A stretch of 64,000 bases of DNA, taken from assembly GCF_046524175.1 (NCBI RefSeq), contig NZ_JBEFZF010000006.1:1-64000 (forward strand), written 5' to 3'. Positions 18,932 to 27,071 of this stretch are shown one piece after another. The first letter of the stretch is position 1. Every line of letters starts with the position of its first letter. The notes below the pieces were generated by a model. The model was not told the origin of the DNA. It saw nothing but the letters and a program-made list of their open reading frames with translations, and made no database searches. Source of the DNA: Spongiivirga sp046524175. GTDB taxonomy: Bacteria; Bacteroidota; Bacteroidia; Flavobacteriales; Flavobacteriaceae. Both the position numbers and the translations under genes were made by a program.

Positions 18932-19582
18932 ATGAAAAACTTAATATTGTATATAGCAATCGCCTCTATTAATTGCAGCTTAACAATAGCACAAAAAGCA
19001 GATGTAAAATTGGCTACAAAAGAGGAAATCGTCGAAAAGAGTACATCAAAACTCCCGCAAAAAAGAAATGCTGTTGTTTTCAACGAAGCTGACATGTTTC
19101 AAATGTATTATTCGAAGGAAACAAAGGATATTCAATTGAAAAAAAAGATGATCTTAAAAAAGATAAAGAAAGGTGATAAGAAAGCAGAACGTGATTTAAA
19201 GGAACTAAAAACAACAGAATCTAAGCTTAATGCACGAAATAAAAAAGCTTTGAAGTTCGCTAGGCTTAACGAGCAAATTTACTTTGAAATAGGCCCCATT
19301 CCTCCTTGTCCAACGCCTAATGAATGTGGTAACGAATGGCTACCAAAGCTCGATGCTGTAATAGTACAATCTTTGGTTAGATCAATCAGCATTGAAGCGG
19401 TAAATAAACAAGGTAAAACAATCGGAGTTCTTGATAAAAAGCCGAATTTCTTGAATAAAAAGATTGGCTTCAAAACCTTTAGGTTTAAATGGAAGTCAAG
19501 ACCTAAAGGACCTATTACCTTTAAGATAAAAAAGGTTTTAACAAATAACCTGAAGGAATCTTATGAAGTTAATGTTCAATAA
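18932..19582 (+). CDS. Secreted protein of the PPCP-CG motif family (copy 3)
   Basis: This 216-residue protein has a signal peptide ending TIAQ (about residue 21). A long basic, probably coiled helical segment (about 45-110, many Lys) contains FNEADMFQMYYSKE. PIPPCPTPNECG, identical to copy 2, is followed by a beta domain of about 80 residues. It lies 48 bp after the OmpA-family gene and overlaps the CHAT gene by 20 bp, so the three are almost certainly co-transcribed. That overlap suggests translational coupling and a direct functional link with the protease. No named family recognised. Confidence 0.65.
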   Translation: MKNLILYIAIASINCSLTIAQKADVKLATKEEIVEKSTSKLPQKRNAVVFNEADMFQMYYSKETKDIQLKKKMILKKIKKGDKKAERDLKELKTTESKLNARNKKALKFARLNEQIYFEIGPIPPCPTPNECGNEWLPKLDAVIVQSLVRSISIEAVNKQGKTIGVLDKKPNFLNKKIGFKTFRFKWKSRPKGPITFKIKKVLTNNLKESYEVNVQ

Positions 19583-22343
19583 TTATAAACGCAAGTCATG
19601 GTTTCCAAAGTCCATTGTAAATTACACTGGGCTTTGCTTGTTTTTTGCTATTTCAAATCTGTCAATGACTTATTGCTTAAGTCAAGATTTAGGAAATCGG
19701 GAAAAAGCAGCATCATTCATATATTCTAACAAAGATTCTGCGCTATTCTATATTAATAAAGAAATAGACTGGGCGAAAAGGAATAATTATACATTAAAAC
19801 TTTTAGAAGCACTATCCGATAAATCTTCCATTGCTAGCTATTATAGTGATCTATCAATTCTTCAAAAATCAGTTAGCGAAGAACAGCTGGTTTTTAGAAA
19901 ACTTCCGGATTCTATAATTTATTCTGATAAAGGTTTCAAATACAAGTGTAAACTAGCATATGATAAAGGACTATATAATTATAAATTGAATAATTTCTAT
20001 ACAGCAAAAAAAGCCTTTTTTTTACTTACAGAGTTAATTGAATCAAATCAAAATGAAGAGATTCGGAAATCATACAATGCCTATTCTACAGTTGCTAATA
20101 GCTATTTGGCACTTATGTACGCAGATGAATTAAAGTATGAAGTCGCCGAGGAGTTTTATAATGAAAATTTAAGACTTCATAAGCGGTATAACAGCTCAGA
20201 AACTACCGTTTATGATACTAAAAATCTTATTGCTGGGTTAAAACTAGACCAGGGAGATTTATTAAGTTGTGTTAAGATTTGTAGAGAATCTATTTCTTAT
20301 TATAATGAAATTCAACCCATGAATCAAATTAATAGCTTCATCAGTATCTCGCAAATTCTTATTGAGAGCTATTTAAAACTTGAAAAAATAGACAGCGCGC
20401 AATACTTCATCAACAAAACAAAACCATATTTAGAAAAAAGAAAACGTTTTACAAATAGCTTCAATCGTTTACAAGCCGACCTCTATATCGAACAAAATAA
20501 TTTTAATAAGGCAGAAGATGAGTATCTAAAAATCCTTGCCAATCTAGAATCTACTGATAATAGCTTTGAAAAAATTAGAATTTATTTACGACTAGGCAAA
20601 TTATATACATTAAAAGAGAATAATGAAACTGCCAACAAAATGTATAATGAAGGACTTTCACTTATAGGAAATGAGGAATCACCTGGCAGTAATTACTTGA
20701 TAAAAAAGATCGAGTTATTAAGCGAATCGAACAAAATACTATCGGAAAATGAGGATGAAAAGAAATTAAAACGAGCTGTTAACCAAGGACGAGAGTTAAT
20801 TAGTACAATCGATTTACTAAAGCTTTCTTTTATTAACGATGGTGATAAACAAAATTTGATCAATGCCTCAATCAGCGGAATTGAATACAGCTTGGATGCC
20901 TTAAATAAGCTAAATAATATACAAGAAAATGACGAATATCTAGAAGCCGCTTTTCAGTTAGTTGAAAATTCAAAAAATAGTATTCTACTGGATGCGCTTA
21001 CAAGAAATAAAGCTTCATCATTTTCTGGTATTCCGGATGATCAATTGGAAGAAGAAAAAAGACTTCGTGTAACCATCGCCAATTTACAAAAAGATACATC
21101 TGAAGAAAGTAAGGCCGAACTTTTTGACACAAAAAATGAGTATAATAATCTAATCGAATTATTTGAGACAGAATACCCAAGGTATTATCAGCTTAAATAC
21201 GCAAAAAATACGCCGACACTATCTGAACTGAGGGAAGACCTAGATGAAAAAACGCTATTTCTCAATTTTTTTGAAGGCAATAACGCCGTCCACATTATTG
21301 CCATCTCTAAAAATCAAAAACACTATACAAGTATCGCAAATTCCAAAAATGTAAGCGAGCAAATAATTAATTTTTCCAAACTACTGGCTGATCCCAAATC
21401 CGATAAGGCAGAAATTAAACAGGTTTCGAAAAAATTATACGACCAACTACTAAAACCATTATTGAAAACTGATTATCAAAACCTTGTTATTGCTGCTGAT
21501 GGTATTTTACATTCGTTACCATTTGAAGCTTTGTATACTGGTGACAATTATCTTATTAATCAATATGCTTGCACTTATGTAAATTCAGCATCGCTATTAA
21601 CCGAGTTGAAGTTTAAACCTACCAACAAGGGCGATAAACTACTCGCTTTTGCACCTGTTTTTACAAAGAAGTCTAAAAACAATCAATTACAACCTTTACC
21701 AAATAACACAAAAGAAGCTAGTAAGATTGCCAGTTTTTTTAGGGGTGATGTTCTTAAAGGAAAAGCGGCGAACAAATCTAATTTCACAACCATAATAAAC
21801 GACTACAATATTATTCATCTTGCAACTCATGCTATCATAGATAATGAAACACCGGAATATTCTTACCTCGCATTTTCAGAAGAAGATTCTAAAGAGTCAT
21901 TATTGTATGTTAATGACTTATATGCTACCAACATCAATGCCAATTTAGTGACGCTAAGCGCTTGCGAAACCGGACTTGGTAAACTGCAAAAAGGAGAAGG
22001 GATGATTAGTTTATCGCGCGCTTTTTTCTATGCAGGTGCTTCAAGTATTGCACATACACTTTGGAAAGTGAATGATAATGCTTCTTCTCAAATTATGGAA
22101 GGCTTTTACAAAGAATTGGCCAACGGAAAACCAAAAGATGAAGCCCTTCGCAATGCAAAGCTTAATTTTATCGATGCCAATAGTGACAACAATTATTCGC
22201 ATCCTTATTATTGGGCAGGATTTGTTATTAGTGGCGATACTGCACCTTTAACTTCTAAGAATAGAAAATGGGCTTGGTTTATTATTATACTGCTTCCTAC
22301 TTTACTGGTTATTTACAATCGCAAGCGGAAAAAAGCAGCTTAA
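19563..22343 (+). CDS. TPR-CHAT caspase-like protease, probably periplasmic and membrane-anchored
   Basis: This 926-residue protein has an N-terminal hydrophobic signal-like segment (about 18-40) and TPR-like helices (about 45-480). A helical linker is followed by a C-terminal CHAT domain (about 550-890). The catalytic dyad is visible: His756 in IHLATHAIID and Cys801 in LSACETG, followed by GEGMISLSRAF and the late PYYWAGFVISG. One membrane segment (about 904-919) is followed by a basic KRKKAA tail, which by the positive-inside rule places the protease domain in the periplasm. CHAT proteins are separase/caspase-fold peptidases. The gene overlaps the anti-sigma candidate tail to tail by 4 bp. 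The substrate is unknown; the neighbouring TPR-type anti-sigma protein is a plausible candidate. Confidence 0.88.
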   Translation: MKLMFNNYKRKSWFPKSIVNYTGLCLFFAISNLSMTYCLSQDLGNREKAASFIYSNKDSALFYINKEIDWAKRNNYTLKLLEALSDKSSIASYYSDLSILQKSVSEEQLVFRKLPDSIIYSDKGFKYKCKLAYDKGLYNYKLNNFYTAKKAFFLLTELIESNQNEEIRKSYNAYSTVANSYLALMYADELKYEVAEEFYNENLRLHKRYNSSETTVYDTKNLIAGLKLDQGDLLSCVKICRESISYYNEIQPMNQINSFISISQILIESYLKLEKIDSAQYFINKTKPYLEKRKRFTNSFNRLQADLYIEQNNFNKAEDEYLKILANLESTDNSFEKIRIYLRLGKLYTLKENNETANKMYNEGLSLIGNEESPGSNYLIKKIELLSESNKILSENEDEKKLKRAVNQGRELISTIDLLKLSFINDGDKQNLINASISGIEYSLDALNKLNNIQENDEYLEAAFQLVENSKNSILLDALTRNKASSFSGIPDDQLEEEKRLRVTIANLQKDTSEESKAELFDTKNEYNNLIELFETEYPRYYQLKYAKNTPTLSELREDLDEKTLFLNFFEGNNAVHIIAISKNQKHYTSIANSKNVSEQIINFSKLLADPKSDKAEIKQVSKKLYDQLLKPLLKTDYQNLVIAADGILHSLPFEALYTGDNYLINQYACTYVNSASLLTELKFKPTNKGDKLLAFAPVFTKKSKNNQLQPLPNNTKEASKIASFFRGDVLKGKAANKSNFTTIINDYNIIHLATHAIIDNETPEYSYLAFSEEDSKESLLYVNDLYATNINANLVTLSACETGLGKLQKGEGMISLSRAFFYAGASSIAHTLWKVNDNASSQIMEGFYKELANGKPKDEALRNAKLNFIDANSDNNYSHPYYWAGFVISGDTAPLTSKNRKWAWFIIILLPTLLVIYNRKRKKAA

Positions 22344-23065
22344 TCCAATTTTTCCAGCAACTCCATCGCAGCCTCCTTTTTATAGGTGTTTTTGGCAGCT
22401 ATTTCCTTCAAGACATTTTTAGCTTCTTTAATATTATCTTGTTTTAAATAAGAAAGCGCGGCATACCAACGTGATTCTTGGGTAAAATCTTCATTTGCTT
22501 TGATCACACTTTTAAACGCTATAACGGCATTTTCATATTCCTCATTGGCTAAATATGCTTGACCCAAATAAAAATGAAGATTTTTTAAACCATCTTGTTT
22601 ATGTAGCTGATTAAAGTAGTTAATCGCTCCTGGATAATCGCCCCCTTCATAGGCTTCAAATGCACTACGCTCTGGTGATTCTTCCCCTCCACTGCGAGTA
22701 ATGGAATATACCGTATTCGGATACATTTCATAATAATTGTCATATAGTGAATTGCCACTAGGTGCAATATTAGAGCCTATGTAAATTCCCAAAGAAAAGA
22801 GTAATGCAATGGCCGCTGCTATTGGCAACCACTTTCGTTTAGAAGCTTTAGCATTATCAACGGCAGCTCTATCTTCTTCATACCGTTGAAGCAATCTCTT
22901 TTTATCAGCTCTTTCAGAAAGTTTAATGGCTTGTTGAATATCTTGTTGCAGCTCAAACTCGGCTTTAAAATCTGCATCCGTTTTTAAAAGCGAGTCGAAT
23001 TCGAGTTGCTCGCTCGCATCTAATTCACCTGAAAAATATTTTTCTAATAAAATATCGCTCTTCAT
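22340..23065 (-). CDS. Membrane TPR protein, candidate anti-sigma factor
   Basis: This 241-residue protein has a cytoplasmic N-terminal helical part (1-77) beginning LLEKYFSGELDASEQLEFDS, the layout seen at the start of many ECF anti-sigma factors. One membrane segment spans about 79-99 (WLPIAAAIALLFSLGIYIG). A periplasmic domain of about three TPRs (135-235, with HFYLGQAYLANEEYENA) follows. It starts 2 bp after the ECF sigma gene, the usual place for the cognate anti-sigma factor. No zinc-binding HxxxCxxC motif is present, so it would be a ZAS-independent type. It converges with the CHAT gene. The anti-sigma role is inference from position and topology. Confidence 0.75.
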   Translation of the reverse strand: MKSDILLEKYFSGELDASEQLEFDSLLKTDADFKAEFELQQDIQQAIKLSERADKKRLLQRYEEDRAAVDNAKASKRKWLPIAAAIALLFSLGIYIGSNIAPSGNSLYDNYYEMYPNTVYSITRSGGEESPERSAFEAYEGGDYPGAINYFNQLHKQDGLKNLHFYLGQAYLANEEYENAVIAFKSVIKANEDFTQESRWYAALSYLKQDNIKEAKNVLKEIAAKNTYKKEAAMELLEKLD

Positions 23066-23067
23066 TG

Positions 23068-23628
23068 CTATTGGGGGTTTATTTTATCCTTCAACGTTTT
23101 TAAGCATCGTGATTTCTGACTTTTAACCACATTCTTGCTTGCATAATTTCCGACCTCCATAATTTCATCAATGGTGAGTCCGCGGTAATAAAATAACGTC
23201 AATATTTTTTGGCACTGCTCCCCTAAGGAAGAAAAGAACTTTTTGAGTAATAACTGACGTTCACTTGGCGCCGTAATATCAATTTCAAAATCGTTAATAT
23301 CAACTTCTTCTTTTACCACACTCATCACTTTTTCTGACCGGATGGTTTTATTATTCTTTCGCATTTTATCCATAATCATGAACTTACCTATGCTAAACAA
23401 ATAGGTGCTTATGGTACTAGTAAACTGCTTGATCTTTCCGCTGACAATATTTTCGTGAAATACGATATAAGCATCTTGGTAAATATCAATTACTTCATCG
23501 TCGGTCAGGTCATATCGTTTTGCAAACAATACAAACTTCTCTCTATTGTCTTCATACACTTTTTTAAAAGCTTGTTCTGAGCCATTTTTAAGTGCGTTAA
23601 AAAGATCTTGGTCCGTTAGATTACTCAT
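23068..23628 (-). CDS. ECF-type RNA polymerase sigma factor
   Basis: This 186-residue sigma-70 family protein has only regions 2 and 4. Region 2 (about 20-92) includes DIYQDAYIVFHENI and the -10-recognising stretch TISTYLFSIGKFMIMDKMRK. Region 4 (about 125-184) includes LTLFYYRGLTIDEIMEV and the recognition helix NVVKSQKSRCLKTLK. It is followed within 2 bp by the candidate anti-sigma gene. It is divergent from the gene at 23736, whose promoter is one of the TGTTAAC-CATTAA sites. No exact copy of the motif points toward the sigma gene itself, so autoregulation is not evident. Confidence 0.93.
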   Translation of the reverse strand: MSNLTDQDLFNALKNGSEQAFKKVYEDNREKFVLFAKRYDLTDDEVIDIYQDAYIVFHENIVSGKIKQFTSTISTYLFSIGKFMIMDKMRKNNKTIRSEKVMSVVKEEVDINDFEIDITAPSERQLLLKKFFSSLGEQCQKILTLFYYRGLTIDEIMEVGNYASKNVVKSQKSRCLKTLKDKINPQ

Positions 23629-23681
23629 TAATGGTTAGTGGGATAAAAAGTAAACACTTAAAGGTAAAAATTTTAGACAGA

Positions 23682-23711
23682 TGTTAACCTTTTAATTCAT
23701 CACGACATTAA
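23682..23711 (+). promoter_or_regulatory. ECF-type promoter, site 3
   Basis: TGTTAAC (23682-23688), 17 bp, CATTAA (23706-23711). The hexamer begins 30 bp before the ATG at 23736. It lies in the intergenic region divergent from the sigma gene, the common position of a cognate ECF target. Confidence 0.78.
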
Positions 23712-23735
23712 CTAATAAATACAAAAGTCAAAAAC

Positions 23736-24365
23736 ATGAAAACCTTCACATTAATAATGGCATTAATGGGTTCTTTCTTGACCCATGCGCAAATAGTAGT
23801 AGACGATTTTTCCAGTGGTAATTTGAGTCAGCAACAACATAGTGCCCTAAAAGAAACGAAACTGACACAATCTGGGAGTACGATTTTAAATACTCAGCGC
23901 GATGTAATTACACGGATAAAAAAGAATGATGATCGGCAATTGATGCTTACAAAAATCGAAAAGGGTCGTATGGTCTCAAGTATTGGCTATAACATTACCG
24001 GGGTAATCGAGCTTCGATATGGCTATAATCGTAAAAAACCATTAAATCTTGACTTAAGTACCTACAAGTATTTAAATATTGAATACGAAGCTAAAAGCAA
24101 CTTTGGTCGTGTGTACACCAGTATGTTTAGTAACGGCCCTAATCGTGCCTTTTGGCGAGGGGGAAGTAAAACAGAACGCTTTGAAGGAAATCAACGCCCT
24201 TTTACACTAAAAATTCCATTAAATGAATTGCAAAAAGCTCAAGACAATTCACAACGAAACAACACTTTTACCATTAAGGATGTTGATCACATAAAAATTC
24301 AATTCATCGCTCAAAATCAAAGAGGACTCAATTTTGCAATCACCAAAATTTGGTTCGAAAAATAA
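23736..24365 (+). CDS. Secreted carbohydrate-binding-like beta protein (paralogue A)
   Basis: This 209-residue protein has a signal peptide ending HAQ (about residue 18). The mature chain begins IVVDDFSSG, the VxDDF opening of CBM11/CIA30-like jelly rolls, and is beta-rich throughout, ending ITKIWFEK. The next gene encodes a clear paralogue (LVIDDFKTG, then IEFEAKST, DIDYIRFQF, NKIWVE against IEYEAKSN, DVDHIKIQF, TKIWFEK). Only 21 bp separate them, so they form one operon. Sugar binding is a guess from the fold-like pattern; no catalytic residues are seen. Confidence 0.6.
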   Translation: MKTFTLIMALMGSFLTHAQIVVDDFSSGNLSQQQHSALKETKLTQSGSTILNTQRDVITRIKKNDDRQLMLTKIEKGRMVSSIGYNITGVIELRYGYNRKKPLNLDLSTYKYLNIEYEAKSNFGRVYTSMFSNGPNRAFWRGGSKTERFEGNQRPFTLKIPLNELQKAQDNSQRNNTFTIKDVDHIKIQFIAQNQRGLNFAITKIWFEK

Positions 24366-24386
24366 GATCTCTAAACATAGACTATT

Positions 24387-24986
24387 ATGAAAAATATCAT
24401 CATATGTACCGCAATTCTTTTAACAACAATCATGAATGCCCAATTGGTTATTGATGATTTTAAAACGGGAACCATCAATAAAAAAACGTACGGGACCGGT
24501 AGCGGTACTGTCACCACGCAATCGGGTACCGGAATCGTAAAAGGTATACGTAGTATCAATGCTAAACTCAATCAAAACCCAAATGATCATGGCTTACAAT
24601 TAAGTATTAAAAACGGACTACTTACATTAAGTTATGGCTATGATACCAGAGGTACTACCTATGTGAATTATGGCGTAGACAAAAATGGAAAAAACAAACC
24701 CATGAACCTTAACTTAAAAGATTACAAAACCTTAAAAATTGAATTTGAAGCGAAAAGCACGGTTAATGGACTTAACATACAAGTTTACACTGGTAATCGC
24801 CGCGCTACCTTCGGGGATCATGTTCGTGCACGAGAAGGCAAATTTGTAAAAGAAATTCCTTTGAAAGATTTCAACCCTATTCATAAAGATTTCACTTTTA
24901 GTGATATTGATTATATCCGTTTTCAATTTGATAGCCGCAGTAAAACAGGTTGCAATATGGCAATTAACAAAATTTGGGTGGAGTAG
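24387..24986 (+). CDS. Secreted carbohydrate-binding-like beta protein (paralogue B)
   Basis: This 199-residue protein has a signal peptide ending NAQ (about residue 19). The mature part starts LVIDDFKTG and keeps the order of conserved blocks of paralogue A: a Gly/Thr-rich N-terminal third, LSYGYD, LNLKDYKTLKIEFEAKS, DIDYIRFQF and a terminal INKIWVE. It is second in the operon begun at 23736 and is followed by a terminator. The pair probably arose by tandem duplication. Function unknown, ligand binding at the cell surface or in the periplasm is inference. Confidence 0.6.
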   Translation: MKNIIICTAILLTTIMNAQLVIDDFKTGTINKKTYGTGSGTVTTQSGTGIVKGIRSINAKLNQNPNDHGLQLSIKNGLLTLSYGYDTRGTTYVNYGVDKNGKNKPMNLNLKDYKTLKIEFEAKSTVNGLNIQVYTGNRRATFGDHVRAREGKFVKEIPLKDFNPIHKDFTFSDIDYIRFQFDSRSKTGCNMAINKIWVE

Positions 24987-25019
24987 CTGTAATCTTTAAC
25001 TCAACACTCAACTATAAAG

Positions 25020-25046
25020 ACCGAAGCAAAATGCCTCGGTTTTTTT
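25020..25046 (+). terminator. Rho-independent terminator, 10 bp before ECF site 4
   Basis: ACCGAAGC, a short loop, GCCTCGGT and then a run of seven T form a stem with one mismatch. The next TGTTAAC begins only 10 bp beyond the T run. Confidence 0.75.
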
Positions 25047-25055
25047 ATGGCTTGA

Positions 25056-25084
25056 TGTTAACCTTCCATTACATTTTGCATTAA
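25056..25084 (+). promoter_or_regulatory. ECF-type promoter, site 4
   Basis: TGTTAAC (25056-25062), 16 bp, CATTAA (25079-25084). The hexamer begins 31 bp before the ATG at 25110. It would drive the three genes 25110-26958. Confidence 0.8.
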
Positions 25085-25109
25085 GAGTAAATAATTAAAA
25101 ATCAATACA

Positions 25110-25664
25110 ATGCAAACAACTAAAAAAGTATCCTTCGCGAAGTTTACAGGATTATTGCTTCTGTGCTTTCTAGTAAGTTCAAGTAATACCCTGGAAAGGG
25201 GACAAAGTTTAAAGCAAATAGCCGACACTTACGACAACGCAATTTGGACAGCACTCATGAAAGAACTGAACAATGGCAAATGCTATCGAATGGACGCTAC
25301 CTCAAGTAACATCAAGAAAAAAGGAAGTAACGAAGAACATGCCTTTACGACCTTTGGTCAAGCAGATGTGAAAAAAGTAAACAGCTCGACAATTGAGATA
25401 AAAAATGTAAAAACCTACTTCAGCGACCGAGGCTTGTTTAGGGGCAGAACTACGAAGGAGTCATTTACAATTAATTGCACGAGCAGGGCTTTTACCGTAA
25501 AAATCAAACAACATGATTGGGGTAACAGAACGCAAACTCTAAGGGATGCTACGATTTTTAGAGGCACCAACGGCTTCTTTATTTCAGGTAACTATTACAA
25601 CGGAAAAAAACTAACATTCGTAACCATAGCACTCTATAAATTAAAGTGTTCTGGTCTCATTTAA
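25110..25664 (+). CDS. Secreted protein with GKxCY and terminal Cys (paralogue A)
   Basis: This 184-residue protein has an N-terminal hydrophobic signal-like segment (about 10-24). The mature part starts with a helical segment and NNGKCYRMDATSS, then a beta-rich domain with many basic residues, and closes with KCSGLI. The next protein has the same frame: NGKFCYTINVSS and a closing TTCLI. One Cys near the start of the domain and one near the C-terminus suggest a disulfide that ties the ends together. I do not recognise a family. It is the first gene of a three-gene operon under ECF site 4. Confidence 0.55.
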   Translation: MQTTKKVSFAKFTGLLLLCFLVSSSNTLERGQSLKQIADTYDNAIWTALMKELNNGKCYRMDATSSNIKKKGSNEEHAFTTFGQADVKKVNSSTIEIKNVKTYFSDRGLFRGRTTKESFTINCTSRAFTVKIKQHDWGNRTQTLRDATIFRGTNGFFISGNYYNGKKLTFVTIALYKLKCSGLI

Positions 25665-25691
25665 TCCACATTACTCTAAAAATTTTAAATC

Positions 25692-26270
25692 ATGAAAACA
25701 CATTTTATAACAGTATTATTGATCCTATTCACCTTAGGTACGACATCAGCTCAAATCACAAAACCAACCATTAAAATTCCACCAAAAAAGGTAAATATAC
25801 CAGTAGATTTAAGTGGGACACTCGATCTGGAAAAGATCAAAAGTCATATTAAGAATGGTAAATTCTGCTATACGATTAATGTATCATCCACAGCAATTTT
25901 TCCTCCAAAGCACCCAAAGCCGGTAAAAGCGGTTGACGCCTATTACAGTAGTACCAGATATCTGAAAGTTGAACGCACCTATTTGCGCTCAAATGGACTG
26001 CTATTAAGAAGTGATAAAGGATTCAATCGTAATCGAGGTAATAACTATGAAGTGCTAATTTATCCCGATCGTCGCAACCCTAAACTAGTTAATAAAAATC
26101 AGGTTAAAATAACATGGCGTATTCCCGAGTCACAACTACGCACCTTTCATTTACAAAATGTATCGGTACGATATGAACGCCATGGCATTTTGATTACCGG
26201 TGATTATAAAGTTGACGGGGTGGTGTTTGGGGTAAGCATAGGTATCATTCCTACCACTTGTCTCATTTAA
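25692..26270 (+). CDS. Secreted protein with GKxCY and terminal Cys (paralogue B)
   Basis: This 192-residue protein has a signal peptide ending TSAQ (about residue 20). A Lys/Pro-rich linker is followed by LDLEKIKSHIKNGKFCYTIN and a basic beta-rich domain, ending SIGIIPTTCLI. It shares with the preceding protein the position of the two cysteines, the ITGDY/ISGNYY turn near the end and the basic character. It begins 27 bp after its paralogue and 13 bp before the DUF3108-like gene. Function unknown; secretion and a structural disulfide are the only supported statements. Confidence 0.55.
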   Translation: MKTHFITVLLILFTLGTTSAQITKPTIKIPPKKVNIPVDLSGTLDLEKIKSHIKNGKFCYTINVSSTAIFPPKHPKPVKAVDAYYSSTRYLKVERTYLRSNGLLLRSDKGFNRNRGNNYEVLIYPDRRNPKLVNKNQVKITWRIPESQLRTFHLQNVSVRYERHGILITGDYKVDGVVFGVSIGIIPTTCLI

Positions 26271-26283
26271 TACCAGCGTAATC

Positions 26284-26958
26284 ATGAAAAATTTATTCAT
26301 CTTTTGTTTCCTAATGGTAAACGTTGTTGGCAGAGCACAAGAAGGTTGCTCACCTTACTATCCATCAAAAACGGGACAAACGTTAGTAGTTCATCAACTC
26401 AATAAAAAAGGAAAGCTAAATGTAGTGACCGAATATAGAATTCAAAGTGCTACTGATTCCATAATCACATTAAATACAGCACTTTTCGATAAAAAAGGAA
26501 AAGAAATTGTTACTGGCAATTTTAAAGTCACCTGTTTGGGCGAAGAGACTGTTATAGAACCAGAATCAATTATCGACCCGTCTACTTTAAAGCAATTTCA
26601 GAATATGAAATACTCGATTACGGGTGATGGCATTCGGTTGCCAAACACCTTAGAAGTTGGACAGCATCTTCCTGACAGTGCTGTCGAAATGAAAGTCGAT
26701 GCAGGTATTATGAATATGAATGTATCAGTAACGATGACAGATAGAAAGGTAGAAAGAAAAGAACAGCTGACCACACCCGCTGGCACTTTCGATTGTTATG
26801 TAATAAGCTATACCAATACCTTAACAATGGGAACGAGCAAAGCCCAATATGCTACCCAATGGATTGCAAAAGGAATGGGAATGATTCAACAAGAAATACG
26901 AAAGGAAAATGGGAAGTTAATTTCAAAAAGCATACTGAACGAAGTTAGAACAGAATAA
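26284..26958 (+). CDS. Secreted DUF3108/TapB-like protein, paralogue of the protein at 12266
   Basis: This 224-residue protein has a signal peptide ending GRAQ (about residue 18). The mature part has the DUF3108-like order: CSPYYPSKTGQTLVVH, a NKKGK turn, TCLGEETVIEPES, IRLPNTLEVGQHLPD, a repeated VTMTDRKVERKE strand and the late GTFDCYVISYT. Each block has its counterpart at 12266. It is last in the operon under ECF site 4 and is followed by a strong terminator. Members of this broad family are beta-barrel periplasmic proteins of uncertain role. Confidence 0.62.
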   Translation: MKNLFIFCFLMVNVVGRAQEGCSPYYPSKTGQTLVVHQLNKKGKLNVVTEYRIQSATDSIITLNTALFDKKGKEIVTGNFKVTCLGEETVIEPESIIDPSTLKQFQNMKYSITGDGIRLPNTLEVGQHLPDSAVEMKVDAGIMNMNVSVTMTDRKVERKEQLTTPAGTFDCYVISYTNTLTMGTSKAQYATQWIAKGMGMIQQEIRKENGKLISKSILNEVRTE

Positions 26959-26985
26959 TTCGTATTCCACTTCAAACCTATTCAA

Positions 26986-27012
26986 AAACCGGACTTTAAG
27001 CCGGTTTTTTTT
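26986..27012 (+). terminator. Rho-independent terminator, 8 bp before ECF site 5
   Basis: AAACCGG, an 8-nt loop and CCGGTTT followed by more T. It closes the operon 25110-26958. Confidence 0.85.
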
Positions 27013-27020
27013 CGCCTACA

Positions 27021-27049
27021 TGTTAACCTGAAACCCTTAACCTCATTAA
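27021..27049 (+). promoter_or_regulatory. ECF-type promoter, site 5
   Basis: TGTTAAC (27021-27027), 16 bp, CATTAA (27044-27049). The hexamer begins 28 bp before the ATG at 27072. Confidence 0.8.
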
Positions 27050-27071
27050 AGAGAAAACAAAACATATTATT

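Noticed and set aside
23629..23735. Autoregulatory promoter for the sigma gene on the minus strand
   Set aside because: GTTAAC is a palindrome, so site 3 can be read both ways, but the minus-strand reading has GGTTAAC and no CATTAA at the needed distance.
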